From contig LVWS01000022.1 of the NCBI GenBank assembly GCA_002083365.1, positions 62,001 to 126,000 on the forward strand: a stretch of 64,000 bases of DNA, read 5' to 3'. The notes under the pieces are model-generated. The model had not been told where the DNA came from. It searched no databases and saw nothing but the letters and a program-made list of their open reading frames with translations. Origin of the DNA: Nitrospira sp. SG-bin1. GTDB lineage: Bacteria > Nitrospirota > Nitrospiria > Nitrospirales > Nitrospiraceae. Of the stretch, positions 25,585 through 34,262 are shown in pieces. Every line of letters starts with the position of its first letter. Position 1 is the first letter of the stretch. The position numbers and the translations under genes were made by a program.

Positions 25585-25964
25585 ACCCGTTCGAGGTGAA
25601 TCGTCGGGACTTCCATCACGTGCCGCAACCGCGTCGCATCCCCCACGATGGTCCCAATGATATTCACCCGATCAGCCGGCACCGGATCGCTCCCCATGCT
25701 CATGGGAGTTCTCCCGAAAAAAATCGCCAGGACTTTCCCCGCGCCCCACAAGGCGATGTCGCCGACTTTCACCTGGGTCGTCGCGGTTTCCCGATGGTCC
25801 CGGACTCCAGGCATCGGGAAGTAGAACTCTTCACCCCAGGCGTTCTTCGCGGCCGTGACCGGGAGCGCCGCATAGACTTCGTCCGCCGTCTTCGTCTTTC
25901 TGAGTTCTGCTTCCAGCCGAACCCCGCCTACGGTAATACGAATTCGTTTCGTCGGTGCGGTCAT
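25581..25964 (-). CDS. Cyclophilin-like fold protein
   Basis: 127 residues matching the small TM1367-type cyclophilin-like family (PF04126): ITVGGVRLEAEL at the start, AAKNAWGEEFYFPMP in the middle, and a late VGDIALWGAGKVLAIFFGRTP stretch. The true function of the family is unknown and prolyl isomerase activity has not been shown for it. It is the first gene of the leftward set with two DUF507 genes and starts about 100 bases from the divergent nuclease gene. Confidence 0.72.
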   Translation of the reverse strand: MTAPTKRIRITVGGVRLEAELRKTKTADEVYAALPVTAAKNAWGEEFYFPMPGVRDHRETATTQVKVGDIALWGAGKVLAIFFGRTPMSMGSDPVPADRVNIIGTIVGDATRLRHVMEVPTIHLERV

Positions 25965-26063
25965 GTGATTGACGGCCCATCACTCGTTGGCGTCACTGCA
26001 TGCGTCGTGATGCTGCGAACTCTAGCTTGTCTCCTATGCGAAATCAAGGCTACAATCGCCGAG

Positions 26064-26855
26064 ATGTTGACCTCCAGCTTCATCTTTCTCCCGGGCGTTG
26101 GACCAGTCACGGAACGCCGCTGGTGGCAACACGGATTGATCGATTGGCAAAACTTTCTAGCTCGTCCCTCCGTAGCCGGCCTGTCCGAATCCCGCAAGAT
26201 CTGGTACGATGATGCGCTTCGAGAGGCGCAGTCGCTGACGGAACAGGGGCTCATCCCTATGGTGGGTTCCCGCCTGCCCCGCCGGGAACAGTGGCGGTTG
26301 TACGACGTGTGCCGATCTCGTACCGGATATCTCGACATCGAAACGACTGGCGGTTCGCCCGATTCAGGAGACGTGACAATCGTGGGACTTCATCGCGCGG
26401 GAAGGACAACGATCCTGGTTCGGGATGAAAACCTGAGCTCGGAGGAGTTGCAGGCGGAGCTTGATCACTGTGATCTCCTCGTGACGTTTTTCGGATCGGT
26501 CTTCGACGTACCGTATCTCTATGCAAAGTTTCCCCGTCTCCGGTTTCCGGCATTGCACTTTGACCTCTGTTTTGCCGCCCGCCGGCTCGCGTTACGCGGG
26601 GGGTTGAAACACATCGAACAAGAAATGGGGATCGCTCGCGACACGGCGATCAGCGGCCTGGACGGATTGGACGCGGTCCGCCTGTGGTTCCAGTGGCGCG
26701 GAGGCGATTCGGTCGCTCGTGAGACCCTCGTGAGCTACAACCGGGCCGATACCGAAAATCTCGTGCTCCTTGCCGACCGCTTCTACGAAAACCTGGTGTC
26801 CCGGTTCGGCCCCTCCTCCTTTCAAAGCACCCTTCGGCGGGCTTACTCTCAATGA
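26064..26855 (+). CDS. YprB-type RNase H-like DEDD nuclease
   Basis: 263 residues. The N-terminal segment LPGVGPVTERRWW looks like a helix-hairpin-helix, and the rest is an RNase H-like fold with the DEDD residues in order: the first Asp and Glu in YLDIETTGG, an Asp in the GSVFDVPY region, and the late RADTENL. This is the YprB/RNase_H_2 family, with probable 3'-5' exonuclease activity on DNA or RNA. The long open frame upstream is not supported; the ATG at 26064 gives the family start. The stop overlaps the phosphatase start by four bases. Confidence 0.82.
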   Translation: MLTSSFIFLPGVGPVTERRWWQHGLIDWQNFLARPSVAGLSESRKIWYDDALREAQSLTEQGLIPMVGSRLPRREQWRLYDVCRSRTGYLDIETTGGSPDSGDVTIVGLHRAGRTTILVRDENLSSEELQAELDHCDLLVTFFGSVFDVPYLYAKFPRLRFPALHFDLCFAARRLALRGGLKHIEQEMGIARDTAISGLDGLDAVRLWFQWRGGDSVARETLVSYNRADTENLVLLADRFYENLVSRFGPSSFQSTLRRAYSQ

Positions 26856-27607
26856 GCACTTGGACAGGCGTTGGTCGAAGCGAGATTGGACTCGTACGCA
26901 AGCTCAACCAGGATGCGTTTGCCGTCCTCAATGAGGTGGGCGTCTGGGCCGTCGCGGATGGCATGGGGGGGCATGTCGGTGGAGAAATCGCCGCTCAGAC
27001 GGCCATCGCCACCATCCAGGCCGAAGCTGCCGCATCGCGCGCCCAGCTTGGAAACGGTCAGGCCTCTCCTACCGATGTATTGACGGATCTGATCGGCCGA
27101 GCGCATGACGCCATCCTCAATCGCGCTCGTTCCAAGTCCAAGCTGAAGGGGATGGGCACGACCATCGTGGTGCTGGCGATCGTCGACGGTGCCGCTCCCA
27201 TCGCGTACCTCGCCCATGTCGGCGACAGTCGTGCCTATCGATTTCGATCCGGCACATTGACCCTGCTGACCAAAGACCATTCGTTGATCGAAAAATACCT
27301 GGAGCGGGGCATCCTGACTCCGGAAACGGCGAAAACTCATCCCGAACGTCATGTGTTGACGCGTGCGTTGGGGGTCGGCTCGACGGTGACTCCTACTATC
27401 ACGGCCTTTCCCATCCTGCCAGAGGATCTGATAGTCCTCTGCTCGGATGGACTGACCAAAATGTTGGAGGATGAGGATATCCAAGCGGTGTTGGCCGCCG
27501 GCGAGTTCGATCCGACTCACGCCTGCAACCGCCTCATCACCGCGGCGCTCGATCGCGGAGGCGAAGACAATGTCACGGTCGTCGTGGTCGCTTCTCGTGC
27601 GTCCTGA
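26852..27607 (+). CDS. PP2C-type serine/threonine protein phosphatase
   Basis: Metal-dependent phosphatase of 251 residues, spanning just the catalytic domain. Metal-ligand motifs are in order: NQDAF, DGMGGH, GDSRAY, SDGLTKM and GGEDNV. No membrane segment. Its start is coupled (ATGA) to the stop of the nuclease gene. No Hanks-type kinase lies next to it, so the substrate cannot be deduced. Confidence 0.93.
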   Translation: MSTWTGVGRSEIGLVRKLNQDAFAVLNEVGVWAVADGMGGHVGGEIAAQTAIATIQAEAAASRAQLGNGQASPTDVLTDLIGRAHDAILNRARSKSKLKGMGTTIVVLAIVDGAAPIAYLAHVGDSRAYRFRSGTLTLLTKDHSLIEKYLERGILTPETAKTHPERHVLTRALGVGSTVTPTITAFPILPEDLIVLCSDGLTKMLEDEDIQAVLAAGEFDPTHACNRLITAALDRGGEDNVTVVVVASRAS

Positions 27608-27620
27608 TTTGACTTCGTTG

Positions 27621-27649
27621 TTGACATGGCCCGTCAGGCCGTGTAGTTT
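27621..27649 (+). promoter_or_regulatory. Putative sigma70-type promoter
   Basis: TTGACA (27621-27626) is a perfect -35 box; 17 bases later TAGTTT (27644-27649) is a weak -10. It lies about 40 bases before the start at 27689 and would drive the NTF2-like gene and perhaps the copper-monooxygenase-like gene. Confidence 0.4.
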
Positions 27650-27688
27650 TCCGCTCATTTGAACCTTGTCGCGTGCATGGAGTCCCTT

Positions 27689-28573
27689 ATGCGTCGTCGG
27701 GGATCGCTCGTGAGTGCAAGTTTGCTCGTTCTCTTCGGCCTGACGGCCGTTGCAAGTGCCGGCGATCCATCCGATCCTGAAACGGCCATTCGTCAGATGG
27801 TGCGTGCCAATGCGGAAAAAGACATGCCGACTCTTTCTCGATTGATGGCCCACGATGCCGACATCGTCAGTTATTCGGTAGGCGGCCGCAAATACGTGGG
27901 TTGGCCGGAGTTCGAACGGGAGATGCGCGAAGAATTCATCAATGCACAGAAGATTGAAATTCCGATTAATGAGCTCAAAGTTTGGACGAAAGGCGACCTG
28001 GCGTGGTTCACGATGGAGCTCGATTATATCCGCTACGTCGGCCAAGGATCCCAAGGATCCGATGTAAAACGAACCGTGCTCCCCCTGAGGGAAACCGGTG
28101 TCCTCGAGCGCCGCGCCGGCCGTTGGCAACTCTTGTCGTGGCACGAGTCATTCCGATCGGCTCAGCTGGGCGGCCCTCTTGCGTCGCCGTCCATGGCATC
28201 CGGATCGCAAAAACTCGTCAGTAGCGTGGCTCCCGCCATGCCGGACGTGAGCGGGGAATGGGATATTCTCGAAGTGGAGGATGAAAAACACTACAAAGCC
28301 ACATTAGACAAGAATGGGAACGGCCCCTACACGCAGCACGGCGGCCGCTTCGTCACCACGAAGATCGCCAATCGACTGTGGGAAGGAACCTGGCACCAAC
28401 CCGGAAACGACCGGGAAGGCGGCTTTGAAGTTCTTCTCTCGGAGGACGGCACACAAGCCAAAGGAATCTGGTGGTATACCCGAGTCCAAGGACATAAAAA
28501 TATTCCGCCGAAGGAACACGGCGGCACGTATCACTGGAAGAAAACGACAGCAGCCCCGGCCAGCGCCCAATGA
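27689..28573 (+). CDS. Secreted NTF2-like (SnoaL-type) two-domain protein
   Basis: 294 residues with a signal peptide ending near AVASA. The first domain (about 25-150) is NTF2-like: the DPETAIRQMVRANAEKDMPTL helix, a YVGWPEFEREM helix and a final GRWQLLSWHES strand. The second (about 190-285) is beta-rich and of a kind seen in secreted proteins that bind small ligands. A GGAG six bases before 27689 supports that ATG over the one at 27677. The copper-monooxygenase-like gene starts 80 bases downstream, so they may act together. Confidence 0.75.
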   Translation: MRRRGSLVSASLLVLFGLTAVASAGDPSDPETAIRQMVRANAEKDMPTLSRLMAHDADIVSYSVGGRKYVGWPEFEREMREEFINAQKIEIPINELKVWTKGDLAWFTMELDYIRYVGQGSQGSDVKRTVLPLRETGVLERRAGRWQLLSWHESFRSAQLGGPLASPSMASGSQKLVSSVAPAMPDVSGEWDILEVEDEKHYKATLDKNGNGPYTQHGGRFVTTKIANRLWEGTWHQPGNDREGGFEVLLSEDGTQAKGIWWYTRVQGHKNIPPKEHGGTYHWKKTTAAPASAQ

Positions 28574-28653
28574 GCCAGTGTGTTTCTTTCCAGCTACACC
28601 AGCAAGTCGGAGTCCGGTTCAACATCACCGATATACTTCCTCTGGGAGGTCTT

Positions 28654-29658
28654 ATGCGCAGATTCCTCTTTCTTCCGCTCTCCATGCTTCTCCTGGCTCC
28701 ATCAGCCTATGCCGACGGGGGTCATGAACATCATGCGGTGCCCACACTGAAAAAGCATGTCGGCTCAACGATCACCTATGGAGAAAATACCGCGACTCTG
28801 ACCTTCGGCCCCATCGATCTTCCGACCGGACATGGCGAAGGCGATATGGGCGATTCCATGCCTCGTTTCAACTTTCAATTACCCGAAGACAAGTATTTGA
28901 TCGGCTTCAAGTCGGCGCTTTCCACGGTCGACGGGAAAGAACTGCCGAGAAATTACCTGCATCATATCTTGATGATCAACAACACCAAGCCCAGCGTGTC
29001 CTGCCCAGGAGAGCCGCTCTTCTTCGGCGGAGCCGGACTTGAAATGTCTGAGACCCAATTCCCCGAAGGGTACGGGGTCAAACTCGCGAAGAACGACAAG
29101 CTCATGACGGTCGTCGCGTTCTATCACGGCGCTCCGCCCACCAAAGACGTCATTGCCACCTTCACGATGTATTTTGCGCCGAAAGCCAAACCGGTCAAAG
29201 AAATGGAAATCTATCAGGTCGGCGTCAACATCGTCTGCTTCACCAAATTCGGCGATCGCCCCGCGGATCAAACGGACGAAGGGATTGAAATCGGACCGGG
29301 GGTCCAAGTCCGTACGGCACCATTGAAATTTAGTATGGACGGTTGCGTCAAATACGCGTATCCGCACGGCCACGATGAACTGCTTCTTATCGCATTGGAG
29401 AATAAGACCAAGAAACAGACCCTCCTCAGGACCGTCCCGGATGTTGAGCGAGATGGAACGCTCCGGGAATTCTTACCCCATCAAGTGTATAAAGACGGCC
29501 AGGGATTCCCGATCTCCAAGGCGGATGACTATGAGATGGTGATGGTCTACCACCATTCTCTGCAGAAAACCGAACTCCAGCATGGAATGGGCAATTACTT
29601 GCTCTACATGACGCCGGGAGCCTGTCCGGGACAAGCCAATACCGCCTCCGCCTATTAG
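28654..29658 (+). CDS. Secreted copper protein like peptidylglycine monooxygenase
   Basis: 334 residues: signal peptide (1-20), then two beta domains. Every copper ligand of peptidylglycine alpha-hydroxylating monooxygenase can be placed in order: H103-H104 in LHHILM and H158 in FYHG for the first copper, H238-x-H240 in PHGHD and M312 in GMGNY for the second. The neighbouring text also agrees with that family (FPEGYG before the third His; NYLLYM after the Met). The N-terminus of the mature form is His-rich (GHEHH). GGGAGG lies seven bases before the start. The family hydroxylates C-H bonds with O2 and an electron donor; the substrate here is unknown. Related plant SURNod19 proteins have similar spacing. 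Confidence 0.65.
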   Translation: MRRFLFLPLSMLLLAPSAYADGGHEHHAVPTLKKHVGSTITYGENTATLTFGPIDLPTGHGEGDMGDSMPRFNFQLPEDKYLIGFKSALSTVDGKELPRNYLHHILMINNTKPSVSCPGEPLFFGGAGLEMSETQFPEGYGVKLAKNDKLMTVVAFYHGAPPTKDVIATFTMYFAPKAKPVKEMEIYQVGVNIVCFTKFGDRPADQTDEGIEIGPGVQVRTAPLKFSMDGCVKYAYPHGHDELLLIALENKTKKQTLLRTVPDVERDGTLREFLPHQVYKDGQGFPISKADDYEMVMVYHHSLQKTELQHGMGNYLLYMTPGACPGQANTASAY

Positions 29659-29666
29659 TTTCCTCT

Positions 29667-29700
29667 TGCAGGCCTGCCGGCAATGACCGACAGGCCTGCA
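29667..29700 (+). terminator. 10-bp stem hairpin after the copper protein gene
   Basis: TGCAGGCCTG and CAGGCCTGCA (each nearly palindromic) flank a short loop that itself can pair CGG with CCG. It starts eight bases after the stop and is the likely transcript end. The rest of the gap up to 29963 shows no gene or convincing promoter. Confidence 0.6.
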
Positions 29701-29963
29701 CGCGCTTTGCAACCTTCCACCCGTCCAAAATTGTTCATTCGGATCACTCGTCCCGTTATTCCCCTACGAAAGAATGGGCTCCCAGTCTGGGTTTCTCGCC
29801 GTAACTTATGATATCAAGTCACACGGCTTGTGCTGAAGCGTCAGGCAAGCACCCCGTGGCAGATTTGGCTGATTGGATTGAGTGACACGCGGCGGCGATC
29901 GATACCGATCCGCTGAATGACCTTCCCAAAAACGGACTTGCCCCGAAACAGGGGAATCATGCC

Positions 29964-32900
29964 ATGCCGCAGAGTGAGCCTGTTACCATTCTCCTCGCCA
30001 ATGGAATCGCCGAAGAGATCAAGTTAGCCACGCTCCATTTCCGAAGGGTCTTTCCACACTGCCGCGTCGAAGCCGTCTACACCATTGAGGAGGCACTTCA
30101 GTGGGGGCCGCGGGCTCCGTGGCAGCTCATCGTAGTCGATGAGAATTTAGTCCCTTATCGTGCTTCACCTGCGCTCTCAGAACTCAAGCGGCTGGCCCCC
30201 TTTGCCATCCTCGTGCTGCAAACGGATCATAGCGATTCCTCCACCATTCTAGATGCCCTTCAGAACGGTGCGGATTTCCTCCTTGACAAGAGATCACCCG
30301 CATTTCACACCGAACTGGCGTTGTACGCGAAAGGCGCCATTGAAACCCTCGCTGTCCGTACGACGCTCACACAGACACAGGAGCGCCAGGACCGCCTCAT
30401 CGACATACTCAGCGATGGGTTATACGAACTGGATGTAGAAGGGCGATTCGTGTATTTGAGCACGCTCGCCATGGAACTATTGGGCTATGAGCAAAACGAG
30501 CTGATCGGCACTCCTTACTCCGCCGTCGTGCCTCTCGATCAACAGGATCGCGCCCGTTATCATTTCAACGAACGCAGGACCGGGATACGAGCAGCCCGTC
30601 GGATAGAAATCGATCTTATCCGCAAGGCCTCATCCGACAAGACAACCCCCGCTCGGGTCAGAGTCGAGATCAGCGCGAGGGGATTGTACGACGTCAATCG
30701 ACGGCATCTCGGCACGTTGGGTTTACTGCGTGACATATCTCAACACCACCGGCAGACAAAGACTCTCCATCGGCTTGAACATCAACTCCGTGAATCCGAT
30801 CGCCTGCTCTCCATCGCCCGGCGGTTTTCCACCTTATCGCAAACTTTGCACGTTCCACACAACGCGATTCAAGCCCAATCCCAACGCCTGCTCAAAACCA
30901 TCCGTGACGCTCGGCTGATCGAACAAGTCGATTCGCTCGCAAGCTACGCCGCTGAAGCCATTCAGCTTGGAAACGAACTCGTGCAGACCACCGCGGAAAT
31001 TTCCATTCATGGGGACACCGTCAACGACGCGATCGAGACCGTTCTGGCGACGGCTCATCCACCTCTTCCAGACACCGATGGGATTGAGCGAGCCTATGCA
31101 ACCGATCTTCCGCCCTTCACCGGAAACTTTGGATCTCTGGTGGATCTCCTGCGCATTCTTTTGTCGCACGCCCGACGCTATATGGCCACTGTGGGATCGC
31201 CCCATCGGGTACGGATCAGTACCAGGGTAATCCCCCCGGATGAAATTCCCGTCCATCAGGCGACCTCCCTGCCGCCGTACACGAGAGGGGCGGAATTCGA
31301 AATTCACATCCAAGAAACCGACAGCATGACCACGGCGGAAACACCGATGTTTCGAACATCCGACGATCTCTTTGAAGCTTATGCATTGATTAAGCAACTC
31401 GGGGGTCGTTGGGACTTCCTCGCCCCCGCTGGCGGCTTTCTGTCGATCAAAGTATGGATTCCAGTGGAACAACCTCCCCGGCCGGATAGTTCCACCGTGC
31501 CATCCATCCCGCTCGTTTCACCTGAAGGCGGTGCGGTGGAACGGACAACCGAAGCGATGTATCCATCTACGGGGCACAGTGTGCCGCTCGCGTCAGGTCC
31601 CTCCGAAGGACCGACAGGACCGTTGCCTGACCGCCGAAGACGGATTCGAATGCCCGTCAACATTCCCATTCGTATTATGATCGGGGATGCGCTGCACCAA
31701 GGCGTCATGATTGACATGAACACAAGCGGAGCCTCGTTGGAAGTCCGGGGAGTGCTCCCGTCATTCGAGCATCAACCCGTCTACTTGCTCATTAAGGCGG
31801 CGGGCACCATCTTGGAACTGGATGCCACAGCGCGAAATCGAGAGAAAACCCCTGGGCGAGCCGACATCGAGCGGCGCATCTCCCATCTCGCGTTGGAGTT
31901 CACCGCACTCGGCGAGAATCAGCAGAAGATCCTCGCATCGCTTATCGAGACGGCACGACGACGTGCAGCCGACATAACAGTCGAAGCGCAGTTTCCACCA
32001 TTGGACAGGACAGACGATCTTGTATCGGCCTTCATAGAGGCAGGTCCTCGAGGTACTGATCGACGTGAAACCGTGCGAGCTCAAGTTGCCTTGCCGGTCC
32101 GTATCGAAACTTCTACGGCTGCGGCCCGCAGTCTGACGGGTACGGTCGTCAACATCAGCCGAGGCGGCGTATGCCTGCAAACAGAGCCGTTTCTCACTCC
32201 TCCCGGCGAGATGGTCACGCTTCATTGCTCCCCGAGCGACATCCGTGATCGGCCGAGTTCACCGAAGGCTGAACCATCTGATGTGATTCTGACCGGCCGT
32301 ATTGTTCATCGTACGCTCAATCCCTCGGTTTTTTCTGGGCTGACCCAGCCGGGGCAACGTATCGGCATCCGCTTTTCGCAACTGGCACCGTTCGCGGAAC
32401 GGGAAATCAATCGCGTACTTGCACAGCACATCGGCTCCATCGATAGTTCGGACCCCGACAGCCGGCCATTGATCGTCAGCAACGGTTGGGAATGCCGGAA
32501 TAGGCACCATCGGACGATTGCAGTGACGATCGATCATGCGCGCCATCATATCTCTCCCGCCGCTCCGATCGTAATCATCATCCCGGGCTTTGGGTCGACC
32601 CAAACTGACTACATCCCTCTTTCGTTTTACTTGGCGGCCAACGGTTGCCGAGTGCTTCGCTATGACCACTCGAACCATATCGGTCAAAGCGAAGGCAGCA
32701 CCCTGCAAATCAAGTTGAGCAACATGCAGACCGATCTTCAAGACATCCTGGACTTTGTCCACACAACATGGCCAGGTACTCCGGTGGCTCTTCTCGCCGA
32801 AGACATTGCTGCGCGAGTCGCTGTAAGGGCACTGACGGGAAATACATCGGCCCATCCACTTTTCTTGCTGAATCCCGTCCTCAACATAGAAACTGCGCTG

Positions 32901-34163
32901 TCCGCCATTGGTCGCCCCCATATCGTTGAAACCTACCGGCAAGGCCATCGGCGCGGTGTCGCCAATCTTTGGGGTCTCAATGTCAATTTGGACAAGTTCA
33001 TCGGCGACGTGATGGCCGGAGGATATGCTGATCCGACTTCGTCCATCGCAGAATTGGCTCAACTGACGCCTCCGCCTGTTATCCTCGTCACTCCCCGAAC
33101 AAATCGTCCCATTGAACCCGTCTTCGGCCCTCAACATCAGGCTCTCCACTCGATGACGACCGCTCCAACCATCGTTTCGCTCCCGGCCGATCTTTCCGGT
33201 GAATTCATCCCCGGGGATGATCGCCGTACCGCAGCCTTCAGGATGATTTGGAAGCGGATCTCAACTTCCTTGATCGGCGATACCCCCTCGACTCAGGTGC
33301 AAGAACCAAATCCCCGTGATGTGTATCAGCGACAACAGCTGGAATCCGAGCACACCCGTATTCGCCACCACGTCTCACACGCTGCCCGCAGTGCCTTGTG
33401 GGGAGCTCATTTAGCCCATCTTCCTCAACTGGAAAGTATGCCTGACTATTTGAGCTTAACAAATGAACTGTATCGCTGGCTTCTTCCCCTCGAGCTGGGT
33501 ATGACTGTGCTCGATATCGGCTGCGGCCAAAGAAACTTTGCCCGTGTCATGATGACCAATCAGGCCTATCGTTTGGCGCATCAAGGCCGACGGCCGTTCG
33601 GCCGTCTGCGCTATATTGGATTGGACCAGTCGCATGAATCACTACGACTTGCGGAACAGCAGTTCCATGCGTTCGTCAAAGAGCTGCCCGCCACACTCGC
33701 GGCTGCCGCGTCCGCCGCCCAATTGGTGGAAACAAGTTGGATGCACTATGACTGGAACGCGCCGCTTCCCTTTGCCGACGGATCGCTCGAGCGCATTCTT
33801 TGCCACCTTTCCCTTTCCTTTGCTCCATCTCCCCTTCTGTGCCTCAGACAAATACTCAGAGTCTTGCATCCGGAAGGAACCGCCGTCCTGACTTGTTTTC
33901 GAGCACACACCGACCTTTCATCGTTGTTTCGTCGTCATCTGCGCGAAATGGGCCACGACGGATTCAGTCCTCCGGCACAAACCGTCCTTCACTATCTCGG
34001 CCGCCTGCATGAAGCCATTCGCCATGGCTTATTGCATTACTATGGACAGGATGAGTTGGCCCGTCTGCTGACTCATGCCGGTGCAGGCTCGATCCAACTT
34101 TTCTCCGTCCTCGACCACCAACTTCTCCTCGCCATTGTCCGGAAGACCAAATCCGCTGGATGA
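29964..34163 (+). CDS. 1399-aa receiver-PAS-PilZ-PilZ-LuxD-like-methyltransferase protein
   Basis: A cytoplasmic giant with no signal or membrane segment. Order by eye: receiver (1-130; Asp59 and Lys109 present, acidic pair missing), PAS (140-258), a degenerate kinase-like part (262-500) without a recognisable phosphoacceptor His or ATP-lid glycines, PilZ (555-665; RxxxR at 558-562, last Gly of the second motif replaced by Ser), PilZ (698-830; RETVR 701-705 and NISRGG 730-735, a complete c-di-GMP site), a hydrolase resembling LuxD acyl transferase (860-1100) whose Ser and His of the triad are replaced, and a class I methyltransferase (1125-1399; LDIGCGQ at 1183-1189). AGGGG precedes the ATG. 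It heads a cluster with a histidine kinase, a sigma54 regulator and a receiver-HD-GYP protein. I do not know this architecture. Confidence 0.85.
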   Translation: MPQSEPVTILLANGIAEEIKLATLHFRRVFPHCRVEAVYTIEEALQWGPRAPWQLIVVDENLVPYRASPALSELKRLAPFAILVLQTDHSDSSTILDALQNGADFLLDKRSPAFHTELALYAKGAIETLAVRTTLTQTQERQDRLIDILSDGLYELDVEGRFVYLSTLAMELLGYEQNELIGTPYSAVVPLDQQDRARYHFNERRTGIRAARRIEIDLIRKASSDKTTPARVRVEISARGLYDVNRRHLGTLGLLRDISQHHRQTKTLHRLEHQLRESDRLLSIARRFSTLSQTLHVPHNAIQAQSQRLLKTIRDARLIEQVDSLASYAAEAIQLGNELVQTTAEISIHGDTVNDAIETVLATAHPPLPDTDGIERAYATDLPPFTGNFGSLVDLLRILLSHARRYMATVGSPHRVRISTRVIPPDEIPVHQATSLPPYTRGAEFEIHIQETDSMTTAETPMFRTSDDLFEAYALIKQLGGRWDFLAPAGGFLSIKVWIPVEQPPRPDSSTVPSIPLVSPEGGAVERTTEAMYPSTGHSVPLASGPSEGPTGPLPDRRRRIRMPVNIPIRIMIGDALHQGVMIDMNTSGASLEVRGVLPSFEHQPVYLLIKAAGTILELDATARNREKTPGRADIERRISHLALEFTALGENQQKILASLIETARRRAADITVEAQFPPLDRTDDLVSAFIEAGPRGTDRRETVRAQVALPVRIETSTAAARSLTGTVVNISRGGVCLQTEPFLTPPGEMVTLHCSPSDIRDRPSSPKAEPSDVILTGRIVHRTLNPSVFSGLTQPGQRIGIRFSQLAPFAEREINRVLAQHIGSIDSSDPDSRPLIVSNGWECRNRHHRTIAVTIDHARHHISPAAPIVIIIPGFGSTQTDYIPLSFYLAANGCRVLRYDHSNHIGQSEGSTLQIKLSNMQTDLQDILDFVHTTWPGTPVALLAEDIAARVAVRALTGNTSAHPLFLLNPVLNIETALSAIGRPHIVETYRQGHRRGVANLWGLNVNLDKFIGDVMAGGYADPTSSIAELAQLTPPPVILVTPRTNRPIEPVFGPQHQALHSMTTAPTIVSLPADLSGEFIPGDDRRTAAFRMIWKRISTSLIGDTPSTQVQEPNPRDVYQRQQLESEHTRIRHHVSHAARSALWGAHLAHLPQLESMPDYLSLTNELYRWLLPLELGMTVLDIGCGQRNFARVMMTNQAYRLAHQGRRPFGRLRYIGLDQSHESLRLAEQQFHAFVKELPATLAAAASAAQLVETSWMHYDWNAPLPFADGSLERILCHLSLSFAPSPLLCLRQILRVLHPEGTAVLTCFRAHTDLSSLFRRHLREMGHDGFSPPAQTVLHYLGRLHEAIRHGLLHYYGQDELARLLTHAGAGSIQLFSVLDHQLLLAIVRKTKSAG

Positions 34164-34194
34164 AACAGAGCCTCGGGTGTATACTTTCAACCTA

Positions 34195-34222
34195 GTGATG
34201 CTACTTAGTAGCGTTTCATCAC
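34195..34222 (+). other. Inverted repeat between giant gene and kinase gene
   Basis: GCTAC-TTA-GTAGC is enclosed by GTGATG and CATCAC in the 99-base gap. A TATACT just before it (34179-34184) could be a -10 box for the kinase gene. It may be an operator or an attenuating hairpin; evidence is slight. Confidence 0.3.
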
Positions 34223-34262
34223 CCAAAACCGCACGGACCATAAGAGATCGCATACCACGCTC

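Noticed and set aside
26849..28144. 431-codon open frame on the minus strand opposite the PP2C gene
   Set aside because: The plus strand holds a complete PP2C domain and the start of an NTF2-like protein. The minus frame is rich in His, Arg and Gly, as antisense frames of GC-rich genes are.
32259..33149. 296-codon open frame antisense to the giant protein
   Set aside because: Lies wholly inside a well-supported coding domain; no ribosome binding site.
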